The position numbers and the translations under genes are program-made. A DNA stretch of 64,000 nt from an uncultured Bacteroidales bacterium (GTDB lineage Bacteria; Bacteroidota; Bacteroidia; Bacteroidales; F082), in assembly GCA_905234275.1 (NCBI GenBank), contig CAJOHD010000004.1:1-64000 (forward strand), read 5' to 3'. A model generated the notes under the pieces. It worked only from the letters and a program-made list of their open reading frames with translations, had not been told where the DNA came from and searched no databases. Shown in pieces: positions 17,160 to 26,126 of this stretch. Within the stretch, counting starts at the first letter, position 1. Each line of letters starts with the position of its first letter.

Positions 17160-19967
17160 TTAACGAACAACAATTTTTTGAACTTTCTCATTCAGTTTGA
17201 AGATGTAAACACCATGTGACTGTACGTTGATTGTTTCAACACCGTTAACATGTTGTGTTGCAACCATTCTTCCAGTCACATCAAACACTTGCAATTCGCC
17301 TTCTCCACTTACAAGAATGTTATTACCATTCTGATAAGCAAAGATTTCGTTTTCTGTACCTTCATTATTTGGCATATAACCAAGTCTTACAATGAATCGG
17401 TTTTCATTATCATATGGTGTTGCAATAAAGCTATACTCACCTTGAAGCATATCTATATCCTCGCCAGTTAGACGGTCTATAACATGAACATAATCGAAAT
17501 CACCTTTTGACTTATAGCTCAGTGTATAGCTACCCATCGTCATTGCTTTGAAGTTGAGATTGAACGATTTTGTATCGTCGCTCATCATAGCTACTGCATA
17601 CTTTCTGTTATTCTGAGGAATATAAAGCATTGGAGCTTCTGCGCTTCGATGCACAATCTTTTTCAAACCATATCTGTCACCAAACACAGCATAAGCCACA
17701 TCTTGATATTGGCTGTTGCTTACTGTAAGCATGATTTCGTCATTATTGGCTTTTGCAGGGGCATGTTCTGCTGTCGCCGGAGTTGCATCATCTTTAATAG
17801 TGATGTCACCAGCACTATTAGTCTGAATAATTATACCCATACCAGGTTTGATAGCTGTTGTGTATGTGCCAACCTGCCATGTGCCGTTATTCTCAAGATA
17901 ATAGAATTTATCGCTGAGCTTAGCATTATCAATAGCACCTCCGTAACCTTTGTAAATATTATGCGGGAACGGGTTCACAATGAGATTTAATCCTTTCAAA
18001 TCAGCATTTGTTGATGCCCATGAAAGTGGATAATTCTCTAAATCACCGGTATTGATCGTACCAACATATTTAATAGTCTTGTTGCCGGCTTTACGATAGA
18101 GATATCCGCGACCGTTTTCAAACGATGAGAACTGAGGATTTCCTGCCACAATTTTCTTACTGTTTTGCCATGTGAACGAAGATTCGTCATAACGATATAA
18201 ATCGTATTCTCCATCTGTTATGAGATTGGTAACATCGGCAAAATCTGGTGCATCTACTGAAGATGCTATTGTGTACCAGTGGTCAGCAATATCTTTAGAT
18301 GCAGCTGTAATATTTTTCTCAATAGTAGCATTCACAGCACTAGTTGTTATGAGTTGACCACCGTCTTCGATTGTGAGGCTGCCGCCAACACCAATGATAA
18401 GTGCATTAGAGCCCATATCAAGAACACCGCCCTTCCCTATTGTTGTTGGAGTTGTAACAGTTTGAGATGAAGAAACAGTTGTTGGACTATAGTAAGTGAT
18501 GTGTTGATCATTATCTTTCTTATATAAATATACATCATTTTGATTTTTATCATAACAAGAGAAAATGGCACTTGATGAATTCTTTCGTATGATATTATGG
18601 GTATTCGATCCTTGTGCTGTGATAATAGCATTATCAGAAGCACCAAAAGTGATAGTCCATTTACCATTTGCATCGTTTATTGTTTGATTTTTCAAATAGT
18701 TACTAGAGCTACTAGCAGCATAGAGATATTGAGAAATACTTTCGTCATAAATTGTATAATAATTAGGATTAGTTCCATTACCACTAATGACAAATTCTTT
18801 AAGCCCTGTTGCTTCTGTTATTTTTATTTTTGTTGTCTTTTCTGAAACCGAAGAAACAACAACATCAACCGCAACTCTATTATTTCCAGTAGAACCTTGT
18901 GCTCCCATTGCAGTAGCGGCACCAACAGTTTTTGAACTTGCGATTATATAATGTTTGCCTGGTATGATATCACCAGCAGAAGTTACAAGAGTATATGTTT
19001 CCAATAACCTCCATTTAGCATATAGGGTTATGTTGCTTGAAATAATAAAACTATTACCAGCAACATAATCAGTTCCAGAGCCATCATTTTCTGTATTCCA
19101 ACCTTCCCATGCATAACCAGTTTTATCCAGGCTGTTAGTATTTCCAACTACTTTTACTTTTGCACCAGTTCCATATGTTGTGTAATAGCCTGAAGGTACA
19201 GATCCTCCAGTATTCTCATTACCATTATAAGCGAATGTGCATTTGGTCGTCCATATTGCTGTTAGTGTGACGTTAGAAGAACCCATTGTAAATGTTTCAC
19301 CTGGATGATATGTTGTTGTGCCATCTGACCAACCTCTAAAACCGAGAGTTTCATGAGTAACACCTCCTCTATCTTTTACAGTAACTGTGGATCCTTCAGC
19401 ATAAGCAGTACCATCTGTAGGAACCGTACCACTACCACCATCGCCTGTGGCATATGTAACAGTATATGTGTCACCTGTTGTATAAGTTACCGCAATGCTC
19501 TTAACATAAAGAGCTCCCGTTGCTGCTGATGATTTTCGAAGATCAACTACAATTGCGCCCGAAGCAGATCCTTCAAATGTATATGCAGTGTTGGATGTTG
19601 TGATACCTGTGGCTGCATCATCAAAACTTTCTCCACCAACAGTAACACTTAACGTTGGACTATTATTACCACTTGCATTTACAACAATACTAGTAATAAT
19701 CCCATCAATATCATCAGTTGTTAATGTGATGTATGAAACAGATTTCTTACCAGTCCCATAATGAATACCTCTATCTTCATCAAAAGTAGATTCTGCCGCA
19801 TCAGAAGTGACCGTCCATACAGCACCATCATCAGCCGTTCCTGATCCACCACAAGCTGCGGTAAAAGTTAGTATACTAGTACCTGCCTGTCCATGTACCT
19901 TAATCGGTTGGGTAATTAGCATTATCGCTGCTATCGCTGCGATTAAGATTGTAAATCTTTTTTTCAT
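17160..19967 (-). CDS. T9SS cell-surface protein with InlB-type repeats
   Basis: 935 residues. Signal peptide about 1-27. An N-terminal beta domain (~30-170) follows; two Listeria-Bacteroides (InlB B-type, Flg_new) repeats lie at ~172-240 (GFRGWSDG ... LTAIW) and ~243-320 (WEGWNTENDGSGTDYVAG ... LYAKW). A long central beta region comes next, with a T9SS type A sorting domain at the C-terminus (LQVFDVTGRMVATQHV ... IVVR). The T9SS would export it and attach it to the outer surface. Ligand unknown. Upstream lies a structured RNA with its own terminator; downstream the 84-residue exported protein. Confidence 0.8.
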   Translation of the reverse strand: MKKRFTILIAAIAAIMLITQPIKVHGQAGTSILTFTAACGGSGTADDGAVWTVTSDAAESTFDEDRGIHYGTGKKSVSYITLTTDDIDGIITSIVVNASGNNSPTLSVTVGGESFDDAATGITTSNTAYTFEGSASGAIVVDLRKSSAATGALYVKSIAVTYTTGDTYTVTYATGDGGSGTVPTDGTAYAEGSTVTVKDRGGVTHETLGFRGWSDGTTTYHPGETFTMGSSNVTLTAIWTTKCTFAYNGNENTGGSVPSGYYTTYGTGAKVKVVGNTNSLDKTGYAWEGWNTENDGSGTDYVAGNSFIISSNITLYAKWRLLETYTLVTSAGDIIPGKHYIIASSKTVGAATAMGAQGSTGNNRVAVDVVVSSVSEKTTKIKITEATGLKEFVISGNGTNPNYYTIYDESISQYLYAASSSSNYLKNQTINDANGKWTITFGASDNAIITAQGSNTHNIIRKNSSSAIFSCYDKNQNDVYLYKKDNDQHITYYSPTTVSSSQTVTTPTTIGKGGVLDMGSNALIIGVGGSLTIEDGGQLITTSAVNATIEKNITAASKDIADHWYTIASSVDAPDFADVTNLITDGEYDLYRYDESSFTWQNSKKIVAGNPQFSSFENGRGYLYRKAGNKTIKYVGTINTGDLENYPLSWASTNADLKGLNLIVNPFPHNIYKGYGGAIDNAKLSDKFYYLENNGTWQVGTYTTAIKPGMGIIIQTNSAGDITIKDDATPATAEHAPAKANNDEIMLTVSNSQYQDVAYAVFGDRYGLKKIVHRSAEAPMLYIPQNNRKYAVAMMSDDTKSFNLNFKAMTMGSYTLSYKSKGDFDYVHVIDRLTGEDIDMLQGEYSFIATPYDNENRFIVRLGYMPNNEGTENEIFAYQNGNNILVSGEGELQVFDVTGRMVATQHVNGVETINVQSHGVYIFKLNEKVQKIVVR

Positions 19968-20029
19968 TTTGTTTAGTTTTAGTTTTGTTTGTTGTTAGTT
20001 ATTAGTTTTGTTGTTGTTTCAAAGAACAT

Positions 20030-20232
20030 AAAAAAAGCATGAAACGTTATTATCATGCTTCAAAGGCCCTAGGAATGCCCACCAAACCAGATAAGTAACG
20101 TCCATGCTAAAAAGCATAGACGTTTGCGACTTATTCATTCGGTTTGGACTCTTTGAATTTCCTAGGTTCTTGAAGCTTTCCGAATAGCTGCAAACGCTTT
20201 CTTAAAACAACTCGGATTTCTCCCCAAGTTGC
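20030..20232 (-). ncRNA. Structured RNA of ~200 nt with promoter and terminator (candidate)
   Basis: A -7 box TAATTTTG (20244-20237, minus) starts it. It ends with the hairpin AGCATGA...TCATGCT followed by seven T (20059-20030). Between are a CAACTTGG/CCGAGTTG hairpin and a 120-nt rod (20176-20057) built from GCTTCAAG, CCTAGGAA, CCAAACC, AATAAGT, AACGTC and ATGCT, each with its complement on the return strand. A competing pairing is possible: CGTTTGC and ATTCGG near the 5' end can pair with GCAAACG and CCGAAT inside the rod. It precedes the 935-residue T9SS gene on the same strand, so it is either a free small RNA or an attenuator. A 6S-like shape was considered; identity not established. Confidence 0.6.
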
Positions 20233-20268
20233 GGTGCAAAATTAGCATTAATTTTTAAATAAGGTATA

Positions 20269-20475
20269 TTAATTTTGAAAAAGTTTAGAGTTGTTTAAAA
20301 GTTTACAGTTTAATAGTTTCCCCATAAACTCCCCTTTCAGAATACTCAACTTCACAAAAGTCGACATTTGCTGTCGATTCATCCAAACGGTTCCATTATA
20401 AAGTTGCACTTCAAGTTGAATAGTTCCGTCTTCGCTTCTGTAAATAATTACTGACTTTTCGAGATTATTATCCAT
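20269..20475 (-). pseudogene. RhuM-gene remnant with large internal deletion
   Basis: The open frame of 68 codons starts like the RhuM protein at 15438-16319 (KSVIIYRSEDGTIQLEVQLY) and then jumps after NRQQM to the C-terminal STFVKLSI-KGEF of the same family, losing about 230 residues. WMNRQQM differs from WLTQAQM in the intact copy, so it derives from a separate allele rather than a recent copy. Heptamer repeats flank it as they flank the intact gene. Confidence 0.85.
20284..20320. repeat. Heptamer repeats at the 3' end of the RhuM remnant
   Basis: GTTTAAAAGTTTACAGTTTAA, similar to 15426-15447 at the intact gene. Confidence 0.6.
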
Positions 20476-20555
20476 TTTAGTGAAAATTAAAAGATTTCTA
20501 AATCCCGTTTTATTTCTAGAACTTTTTCTCTTTTATCTATCATCCGTTATCTTTT

Positions 20556-20582
20556 AAACAGTAAACTGTAAACTATTAAACT
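20556..20582. repeat. Heptamer repeats upstream of the RhuM remnant
   Basis: AACAGTA, AACTGTA, AACTATT, AAACTAA units; counterpart of 16422-16456. Confidence 0.6.
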
Positions 20583-20591
20583 AAAAAAGAC

Positions 20592-20622
20592 TTGACAAAC
20601 TGAAAATAATGATATATTTTTG
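20592..20622 (+). promoter_or_regulatory. Promoter (TTG-N20-TATTTTTG)
   Basis: TTG 20592-20594, 20-base spacer, TATTTTTG 20615-20622; 26 bases before the ATG at 20649. Its CTTGAC -33 core matches the mntA promoter. Confidence 0.7.
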
Positions 20623-20648
20623 CAAGAGATAATTTTAAACTTAAAAAT

Positions 20649-21173
20649 ATGCTGAAAATTTTATCAATTATTGCTTTATGGGCTTTGCCTCTTTTGGGCG
20701 GCAACGACCTCGACCTTGGCGACAAATTTGCATTTGCAGGACTTGAAAGCAACAAGCTCGTGCCTTCGTTTGCTATTGAAATAAGTGAACAAAAGACCAA
20801 CCCACGCTCAGAAAACCGTCCTCTGAAAGACGAAGTGATTTTCTATACGGGAACGACAACAAAAGTAGTGTCTCCCGAGACGTTAACGGCTTATCTGCAA
20901 CAGGTTTATAAAGCAGCGAAAAAAGCCGCCAGCGACGGTCATGTTTATAAAAGTGGCTCGTTGGGCGACACTCGTATCGGAGAGGAAATAACAGAAGCCC
21001 CTACCACAGATAAATCGTATGCTTACTTCGCCTGCCTCTATAAATATAACGGGAAATGGTTCCGACTGAGCGTATCGCACAAAGTGCAGGACAGGAAATT
21101 TGTGAAAGAATATCCTGAAAAATATATCGGAGTGTGCGTCTCGGTGCAGGAATGGAACGTTGACGAAGAGTAG
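20649..21173 (+). CDS. Hypothetical protein, probably exported
   Basis: 174 residues with a hydrophobic N-terminus (LKILSIIALWALPLLGG) that could be a short signal peptide or anchor. The rest is mixed: a helical stretch YLQQVYKAAKKAASDG and a beta-rich C-terminus (YNGKWFRLSVSHKVQD). No domain recognised. It has its own good promoter and is convergent with the gene at 21177, stop codons 3 bases apart. Confidence 0.6.
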   Translation: MLKILSIIALWALPLLGGNDLDLGDKFAFAGLESNKLVPSFAIEISEQKTNPRSENRPLKDEVIFYTGTTTKVVSPETLTAYLQQVYKAAKKAASDGHVYKSGSLGDTRIGEEITEAPTTDKSYAYFACLYKYNGKWFRLSVSHKVQDRKFVKEYPEKYIGVCVSVQEWNVDEE

Positions 21174-21176
21174 CCT

Positions 21177-22460
21177 CTACTCTATCTTCACTTCAAACAG
21201 TCGGTTGTTTCTTGTGTTGTCGTTTTTAAACAAGAAATAGGCTTTTCCGTTGTAGATGCGGAGGTTTTCGATGAATGGGAAGCCTCCCAACACTGCCACA
21301 TTGCGGGCGGTTCCGTGCTCGAGGTCTACTTTCTTGATGGTGGTGACGCCGCCGTCGGTGAAGGTGGTGTAAAAGTCGCCTGTAGCCCAGTCCAAGATCA
21401 CTTTCTTGTCCCATTTCTTGATGACGCGCATGTCGCCTCGCCAGTGTTTATATTTATGAAACGTTAAAGGATATTCTTCAATGACTTCTCCTAAGTTATT
21501 GTAAACAAACAGCTTATCTTCGTCAAAGGAGAAGAGATAAATCCTGTTGTCGTAAGCGAAAACCGGGTCGTAAGTGGGCTTAGGATCAAGAAATCCTGCC
21601 GAGCGGTAAAACGTGCCGAATCGCGGATTGAGCAGGTTGATCATCAGATCGCGATTCTCTTCGTTGACGCAATGATGAAGCTCGTGAGCCTGCTGGTCGC
21701 CCCCGATGTTAAAGTAATAATAGTAAATCTCCTGACCGAAGAAAACATATCGTCCGCCAATGAGAAGGCTGTCGGTGGCGCACACTATATTCTTGAAAAG
21801 ACTGACAAAACGGCTGGTTGGAGTGCGGTACATCAGTTCCATCTCGAAGACACGGTCTCTAATGGTCTTATGCCCTATCTGCCACACGTCTTCGTCAGAA
21901 ATGAGTTGCATCTCGCCGTAAACGTCTTTGTAGATATTGTAATAATCGGGGCTGATTTTCAGCTCGGTGATGGTGTCGCAGTCGAAGTTGAGATGCAGCA
22001 GGGAGTTGCTACGACGACGGCGCGCAAGGAGGTATATGCCTTTCTCGTTTATCTCAAAATCCATAACACTAACCACCTTATTGTTGTAAGCCACATGAGG
22101 CGCGTTGTCGACAATCTCAACTTCAGGCAGCTGCAGGCTGGTCGGTTTCATCTTCAGCACTATTCGCTTATTAACATCAAGACTATCAATAATATAAACA
22201 ACATTTTCAAATGTCACGTGACTCGCGTAAATAGTGTCGCCAGGCTTTGAATATTTCAGCGAAAAGAGTCCGTCGTTATTGGTTACGGTAAGAATTGTCG
22301 AGTCGATGGTATAGATACCGACATCGCGAATAGGCCTGTTGCGGTTATCGAGACAGATACCTAAAATCACTTGATTTTGAGCTGAGATACGAATCGGAAT
22401 AAGCACAAATAAGAAGTATAAAACCAATAAAATAAAAAGGATTATATGCTTTAGTTTCAT
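21177..22460 (-). CDS. Exported carboxypeptidase-regulatory-like / beta-propeller protein
   Basis: 427 residues. A signal peptide or anchor covers ~5-27. Residues ~30-115 resemble the CarboxypepD_reg-like Ig-fold domain (ILGICLDNRNRPIRDVGIYT). A linker with LPEVEIVDNAPHVAYNNK and a series of beta blades follow to the end. The gene upstream (22470-23853) is a homologue with the same architecture but frameshifted. Likely periplasmic or surface-facing; no enzyme motif. Probably one operon with its homologue, 10 bases apart. Confidence 0.6.
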   Translation of the reverse strand: MKLKHIILFILLVLYFLFVLIPIRISAQNQVILGICLDNRNRPIRDVGIYTIDSTILTVTNNDGLFSLKYSKPGDTIYASHVTFENVVYIIDSLDVNKRIVLKMKPTSLQLPEVEIVDNAPHVAYNNKVVSVMDFEINEKGIYLLARRRRSNSLLHLNFDCDTITELKISPDYYNIYKDVYGEMQLISDEDVWQIGHKTIRDRVFEMELMYRTPTSRFVSLFKNIVCATDSLLIGGRYVFFGQEIYYYYFNIGGDQQAHELHHCVNEENRDLMINLLNPRFGTFYRSAGFLDPKPTYDPVFAYDNRIYLFSFDEDKLFVYNNLGEVIEEYPLTFHKYKHWRGDMRVIKKWDKKVILDWATGDFYTTFTDGGVTTIKKVDLEHGTARNVAVLGGFPFIENLRIYNGKAYFLFKNDNTRNNRLFEVKIE

Positions 22461-22469
22461 ATGATTAAG

Positions 22470-23853
22470 TTATTTAAGCTGCATTTTATATAAACTGCGG
22501 CAGTCGCGACCAACAGTCTGGCGGACGTCGATGAATTTGTAATAAACGATTCCGTTATGGATTTGGATGTTTTCGGGAAAGACATGATGTGTCAGTTCGA
22601 AAATTTTATTTGTTGTACCAGTCTGTAAATCAATCTCTTTCAAAGTGACATGGCCGTCTTTTGAAAATTGTGCGTAGCATTTGCCGAGAGCTTTGTCGAT
22701 AATAATGTTTCTGTCCCAATTGTTGCCGATGCGGCTGTTTTTGCGATATGTCGTGCGGTGAAAACTGATGTCAACATCTTTCACAAAAGTGCCGTTTTCG
22801 GTAAACTTTATAAGCTTATCTTTTTCTAAATCAAACACATAGATAGTATCATTGAAAAACGCAATCGGGCTATAAATCGGCTGCAATCTGTATCTCGCGC
22901 GCTGGCTGCTTTCAAAATCGACGTAAGTGTTTTCAATCGCGTCATCTCCGAATGTGTTGGTTTGTTCAATCCCAAGCATTTCCATAATGTTTGGGAACAG
23001 CGGATTCTCTTTTTGAACTGCGTCGATAACGCCATCTTTTACAATATCCCTGTAATATGTTCTCCCCCACTCTCTTGTCGGACCGTAGCAGTCGGCTAAC
23101 ACTTTGGTTTCCTTATTGTTACGATTCACGCTGATATACAAAATCTCCTGCCACATAGAGGCCGTATCTCTGCAAAACGAGCAGGCTGTCGGTGATAACC
23201 TGAACGGGCATCAGTTTCTGCTTAAAGGTTTGAATGTCAACAGGATAAAGCATATTCAACTTCTCGCCATCGTAATAAGTCTGATAAGCCGTGTCCTTAC
23301 TCAAAAGATGAATATTTCCGAAAGCATCTTCATAGAGATAATCGTATTTTTTAGAGATTTTCGCCCTTGCCAAAGTGTCCTGCTCATGACTCAGAAATAT
23401 CAGCGAATGCTCGGAATTGCTGTCGAGGATGAGGTACATTCCTGCATTGTTAACCTTGTAATCAGAAACCCAAACTTGTTTGTTGTTGTAAGCCAGATGC
23501 GGTACATTTTCAACGATTTCGGCTTCAGGGAGAATGTTGGTTTTCGCATTTAAAATGACAAGCATATTCTCATCGGAAACCTTCATTGTTTTCTGCTCGT
23601 AGCTAATGTGAGAAAACACCACTGCATCACCTAAACGCGCTGATATTGTTGTAGTTCCGAAATTGTTGGTTATTCCGATAAGGTTTTGTTTGGAGTTATA
23701 AATCGCGACGTCTTTGAGGACTTTGCCTGTGGTATCGGAGACAATGACATTGATATTCAGGACTTTATCGTTTTGAGCGGATGCTGTAACTGGTGATAGG
23801 ACATATTGGACCAATAGGACTAATATGACATATAGGAATGAGAGTTTTTTCAT
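22470..23853 (-). pseudogene. Frameshifted paralogue of the 21177-22460 gene
   Basis: Two overlapping frames. 23119-23853 encodes signal peptide, regulatory-like domain and first blades (to YGLYVAGDFVY). 22470-23156 continues the homology in another frame (YISVNRNNKE to the end). Alignment with the intact neighbour shows the junction near 23135, where one extra base (the G after the TTTT run, or a T) breaks the frame. It could be a real mutation or an assembly error; both halves otherwise lack decay. Confidence 0.75.
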
Positions 23854-23938
23854 AGAATGAAGTTTTACGGTGCAAAATTACAATTTTAAACCCCTTGTGT
23901 CAATTCCTAAAACCCTAAATAGTTGGGGTAAAATCCTA

Positions 23939-24433
23939 TTATTTCGCTGCTTGGAATATCTCAAAATAGCTGTAATAATTGCTTTGAGCGTCGTAGTTCA
24001 GCACAAAACCGTCTTTATCGATAAGGATTGGAATCGGATAACCATTGAACTTTTTGTAGTCTTTCAGAAGCTTTTTCATGGTTCTGTTAGCATTCATTTT
24101 ACCAAATGCAGCAGGCAAATTACTACTTATTATCAGTCGATTATCTGATTTTAAATTGGCAACATCCTCCTCTTTTCCATAATAAATAAAGACCATGCCG
24201 ACATTGTTTTTCTCAAGACCTTCAAGATAAGGCTTGATGTTTGTTTTGAACATGTTTTTGCTAGCTCCACAACTTTCGCTCCAGATGTAAATCAGGGTTT
24301 TGTCATGATTTTCAATAACTTCCTTAATCTGAGCTTTCTCTTCTTTCGAAATTCCATTCTGTCCGGAACACGAAAAACACATTGTTGCTAATATAAATAG
24401 CAATGATAATGGAATAAATACTTTTGTTTTCAT
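23939..24433 (-). CDS. Thioredoxin-fold lipoprotein
   Basis: 164 residues from ATG 24433, chosen because the lipoprotein signal starts there (MKTKVFIPLSLLFILATMCF, lipobox ending CFSC near residue 21) and because the -7 box lies just upstream; a longer frame to 24538 would span the promoter. The body looks like a thioredoxin fold: LIYIWSESCGASKNMF has one Cys rather than CxxC, and the cis-Pro region YPIPILIDKDG is present. With a single active-site Cys it is probably not a standard disulfide reductase. Confidence 0.65.
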   Translation of the reverse strand: MKTKVFIPLSLLFILATMCFSCSGQNGISKEEKAQIKEVIENHDKTLIYIWSESCGASKNMFKTNIKPYLEGLEKNNVGMVFIYYGKEEDVANLKSDNRLIISSNLPAAFGKMNANRTMKKLLKDYKKFNGYPIPILIDKDGFVLNYDAQSNYYSYFEIFQAAK

Positions 24434-24453
24434 TGGATTAAGTATTTGATTTG

Positions 24454-24461
24454 CAAAAATA
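24454..24461 (-). promoter_or_regulatory. -7 box (TATTTTTG) of the thioredoxin-fold lipoprotein gene
   Basis: TAnnTTTG, 20 bases before the ATG on the minus strand. Confidence 0.6.
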
Positions 24462-24478
24462 ATAATAATTTTTATTTG

Positions 24479-24548
24479 TTTTAATGACATGAGATAAAAG
24501 AGGCCTTTGAAACGCAGTTTCCAGACTCTTGTTCTCATGTCATTAAAA
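24479..24548 (-). terminator. Long hairpin at the end of the sigma-1 operon
   Basis: A perfect 15-base inverted repeat (TTTTAATGACATGAG and complement) with an inner AAGAG/CTCTT pair. It starts 8 bases after the stop of the gene at 24557 and ends with TTTTAAAAC-type T's on the minus strand. Probable terminator or 3' end stabiliser. Confidence 0.7.
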
Positions 24549-24556
24549 CATCTCCC

Positions 24557-25603
24557 CTAATTATTAATCAATCGCTTGCAGAAATCTTCAATCTCTTTTT
24601 TACTCCAATCAGGATCGGTGTTGAGGTAGAAATGGCCATTGTCGATAGCATTCTGGATGTAATATTTCTGAACCAACTCACCGTCAAGGAAGAGCCCGAT
24701 ATTATGACCTTTAGCCTTTGAAGTGAACTGATACCATTCTTGACCGGCTTCCGGAGTCAGCTGCACGATAATCGGCGTTGACTCACCTTGATTGCGATAA
24801 TCAACATGCAGTGTATGAATAATGTGCTTACCTTCATTATTAAAAACTAACGAGTCGGTATCCAACGCCCTAAACTCCAACTTTCCTTCAGTATAAACAT
24901 CATTTTCAAGATGCGTATAAACGGTTGGTTTAAGCATTTGATAAGTGACCAATAAACCTCCTGCAATTAACACTGTCAATGCACCCATGAAGTACCAGAA
25001 TGTCATGTTTTTCTTGGTTGTAGGACGTCCTTCGATGGCATCAATCTGTCGGATCACATTGTTGCAATGACCTAAAAAAGTACGGTAAGCCACGATGCCA
25101 AAAACCAGCAAAAGCATTCCCATAAAACCAAGTACCCACATCGCATTCGTAAGACTAATACCCTGATTTGTCGCATATTTTATTGTAATCACAGCACCAA
25201 GCACAAAGCATACAAATAGCCAGATAACAATATAGATGGAGTAACCAATCTTCAGTTTCTGCATGTTTTGGGAAAGCGTAAGCAAGTCGGAGTTGTCAAC
25301 CACGTGCTGGCGTGTGTTTCTAGTTAGCCAGAATTCGACAAATGTAGCTATCGCCATCAATATGACCAGGATAATTGCAGAAGTGCGAAATCCCAGAACT
25401 TCTAAATAAATATACATCAGCACCGCAATAATCGGATAGACAAACATCGCCACCTTACGGTTTCTTTCAAAGAAGTCGACGTTGGTTTGGATTGCTGACT
25501 TCATCAGTCGTTTGTTGACTATTTCCTGCTGGTCGAATTGCTGTTTCAGCGTTTCGTATTGGGCTTTAAGCTGTTCGAGTTCGTTAAGATTGTTGTTTTC
25601 CAT
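24557..25603 (-). CDS. Polytopic membrane protein paired with ECF sigma factor 1
   Basis: 348 residues. Residues ~3-35 form a charged coiled-coil start (MENNNLNELEQLKAQYETLK). About five membrane helices lie at ~48-230 (FVYPIIAVLMYIYL, AIILVILMAIATFVEFWL, YSIYIVIWLFVCFVLG, MWVLGFMGMLLLVFGI, FWYFMGALTVLIAGGLLV). The C-terminal ~120 residues are probably outside the cytoplasm. It starts 15 bases after the sigma gene. The N-terminus resembles the 185-residue protein at 27700, also paired with a sigma gene. Inferred to be an anti-sigma or sensor partner; no known anti-sigma domain is recognised. Confidence 0.6.
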   Translation of the reverse strand: MENNNLNELEQLKAQYETLKQQFDQQEIVNKRLMKSAIQTNVDFFERNRKVAMFVYPIIAVLMYIYLEVLGFRTSAIILVILMAIATFVEFWLTRNTRQHVVDNSDLLTLSQNMQKLKIGYSIYIVIWLFVCFVLGAVITIKYATNQGISLTNAMWVLGFMGMLLLVFGIVAYRTFLGHCNNVIRQIDAIEGRPTTKKNMTFWYFMGALTVLIAGGLLVTYQMLKPTVYTHLENDVYTEGKLEFRALDTDSLVFNNEGKHIIHTLHVDYRNQGESTPIIVQLTPEAGQEWYQFTSKAKGHNIGLFLDGELVQKYYIQNAIDNGHFYLNTDPDWSKKEIEDFCKRLINN

Positions 25604-25618
25604 TATAAATCTCCTTTT

Positions 25619-26104
25619 TCATTTTTTGTTTGACATTTTCACCAATTTGTCTTTGATGCGGAGCAGCCTCACTCCCACGTTGCTCGGCGTGATGCCGATG
25701 ATTGCCCCGATTTCCTCGTAGGTGATGCCTTCGAGCCACAGGAGTATCAGACTTCGGTCGATCAGATCAAGCTGGTTGATGCGGTCGTAGAGCTGTCTGA
25801 TTTGCTGTGTCGACGGGTCGTCGGCCTCGTAAGGGTCGATATCGAGGGTCAGCGGAACGGTTTGCACTCGGTGGCGTTCCTTTTTGTCGTTGTTGATGGC
25901 GGCGTTGAGTGCCACACGGTAAATCCATGTCCTTACGCTGCTGCGCTCCTCGAAGCTGTCGAAGCCTTTCCACAGTCTGATGAGGATTTCCTGGAAGAGG
26001 TCGTCAACCTCAGCGGAGTTTTTCGAGAACATGTAGCAGACAGTGTAAATCGTGCGCTTGTGCTCTCTCACCAAATTCTCAAATTGTTTCTCTTTTTCAA
26101 TCAT
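25619..26104 (-). CDS. ECF sigma factor 1 (sigma-70 family)
   Basis: 161 residues. Region 2 at ~12-80 (NSAEVDDLFQEILIRLWKGF, TWIYRVALNAAI) and region 4 at ~105-155 (IDRSLILLWLEGITYEEIGA, then IIGITPSNVGVRLLRIKDKL, the -35-binding helix-turn-helix). Only regions 2 and 4 are present, as expected for ECF factors. A TTGTA-N19-GTCTAA site upstream matches the one before sigma factor 2, suggesting self-activation. Confidence 0.9.
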   Translation of the reverse strand: MIEKEKQFENLVREHKRTIYTVCYMFSKNSAEVDDLFQEILIRLWKGFDSFEERSSVRTWIYRVALNAAINNDKKERHRVQTVPLTLDIDPYEADDPSTQQIRQLYDRINQLDLIDRSLILLWLEGITYEEIGAIIGITPSNVGVRLLRIKDKLVKMSNKK

Positions 26105-26126
26105 AATTCGATCAAATTACAACCGT

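Noticed and set aside
20030..20244. Calling the structured RNA 6S, tmRNA, RNase P or a retron msr-msd
   Set aside because: The rod shape is 6S-like, but none of the diagnostic sequences can be matched by eye. tmRNA and RNase P cores are absent, and no reverse transcriptase is nearby.
24434..24538. Longer N-terminus for the thioredoxin-fold lipoprotein
   Set aside because: It covers the -7 box and the long terminator hairpin, and would bury the lipoprotein signal in the middle.
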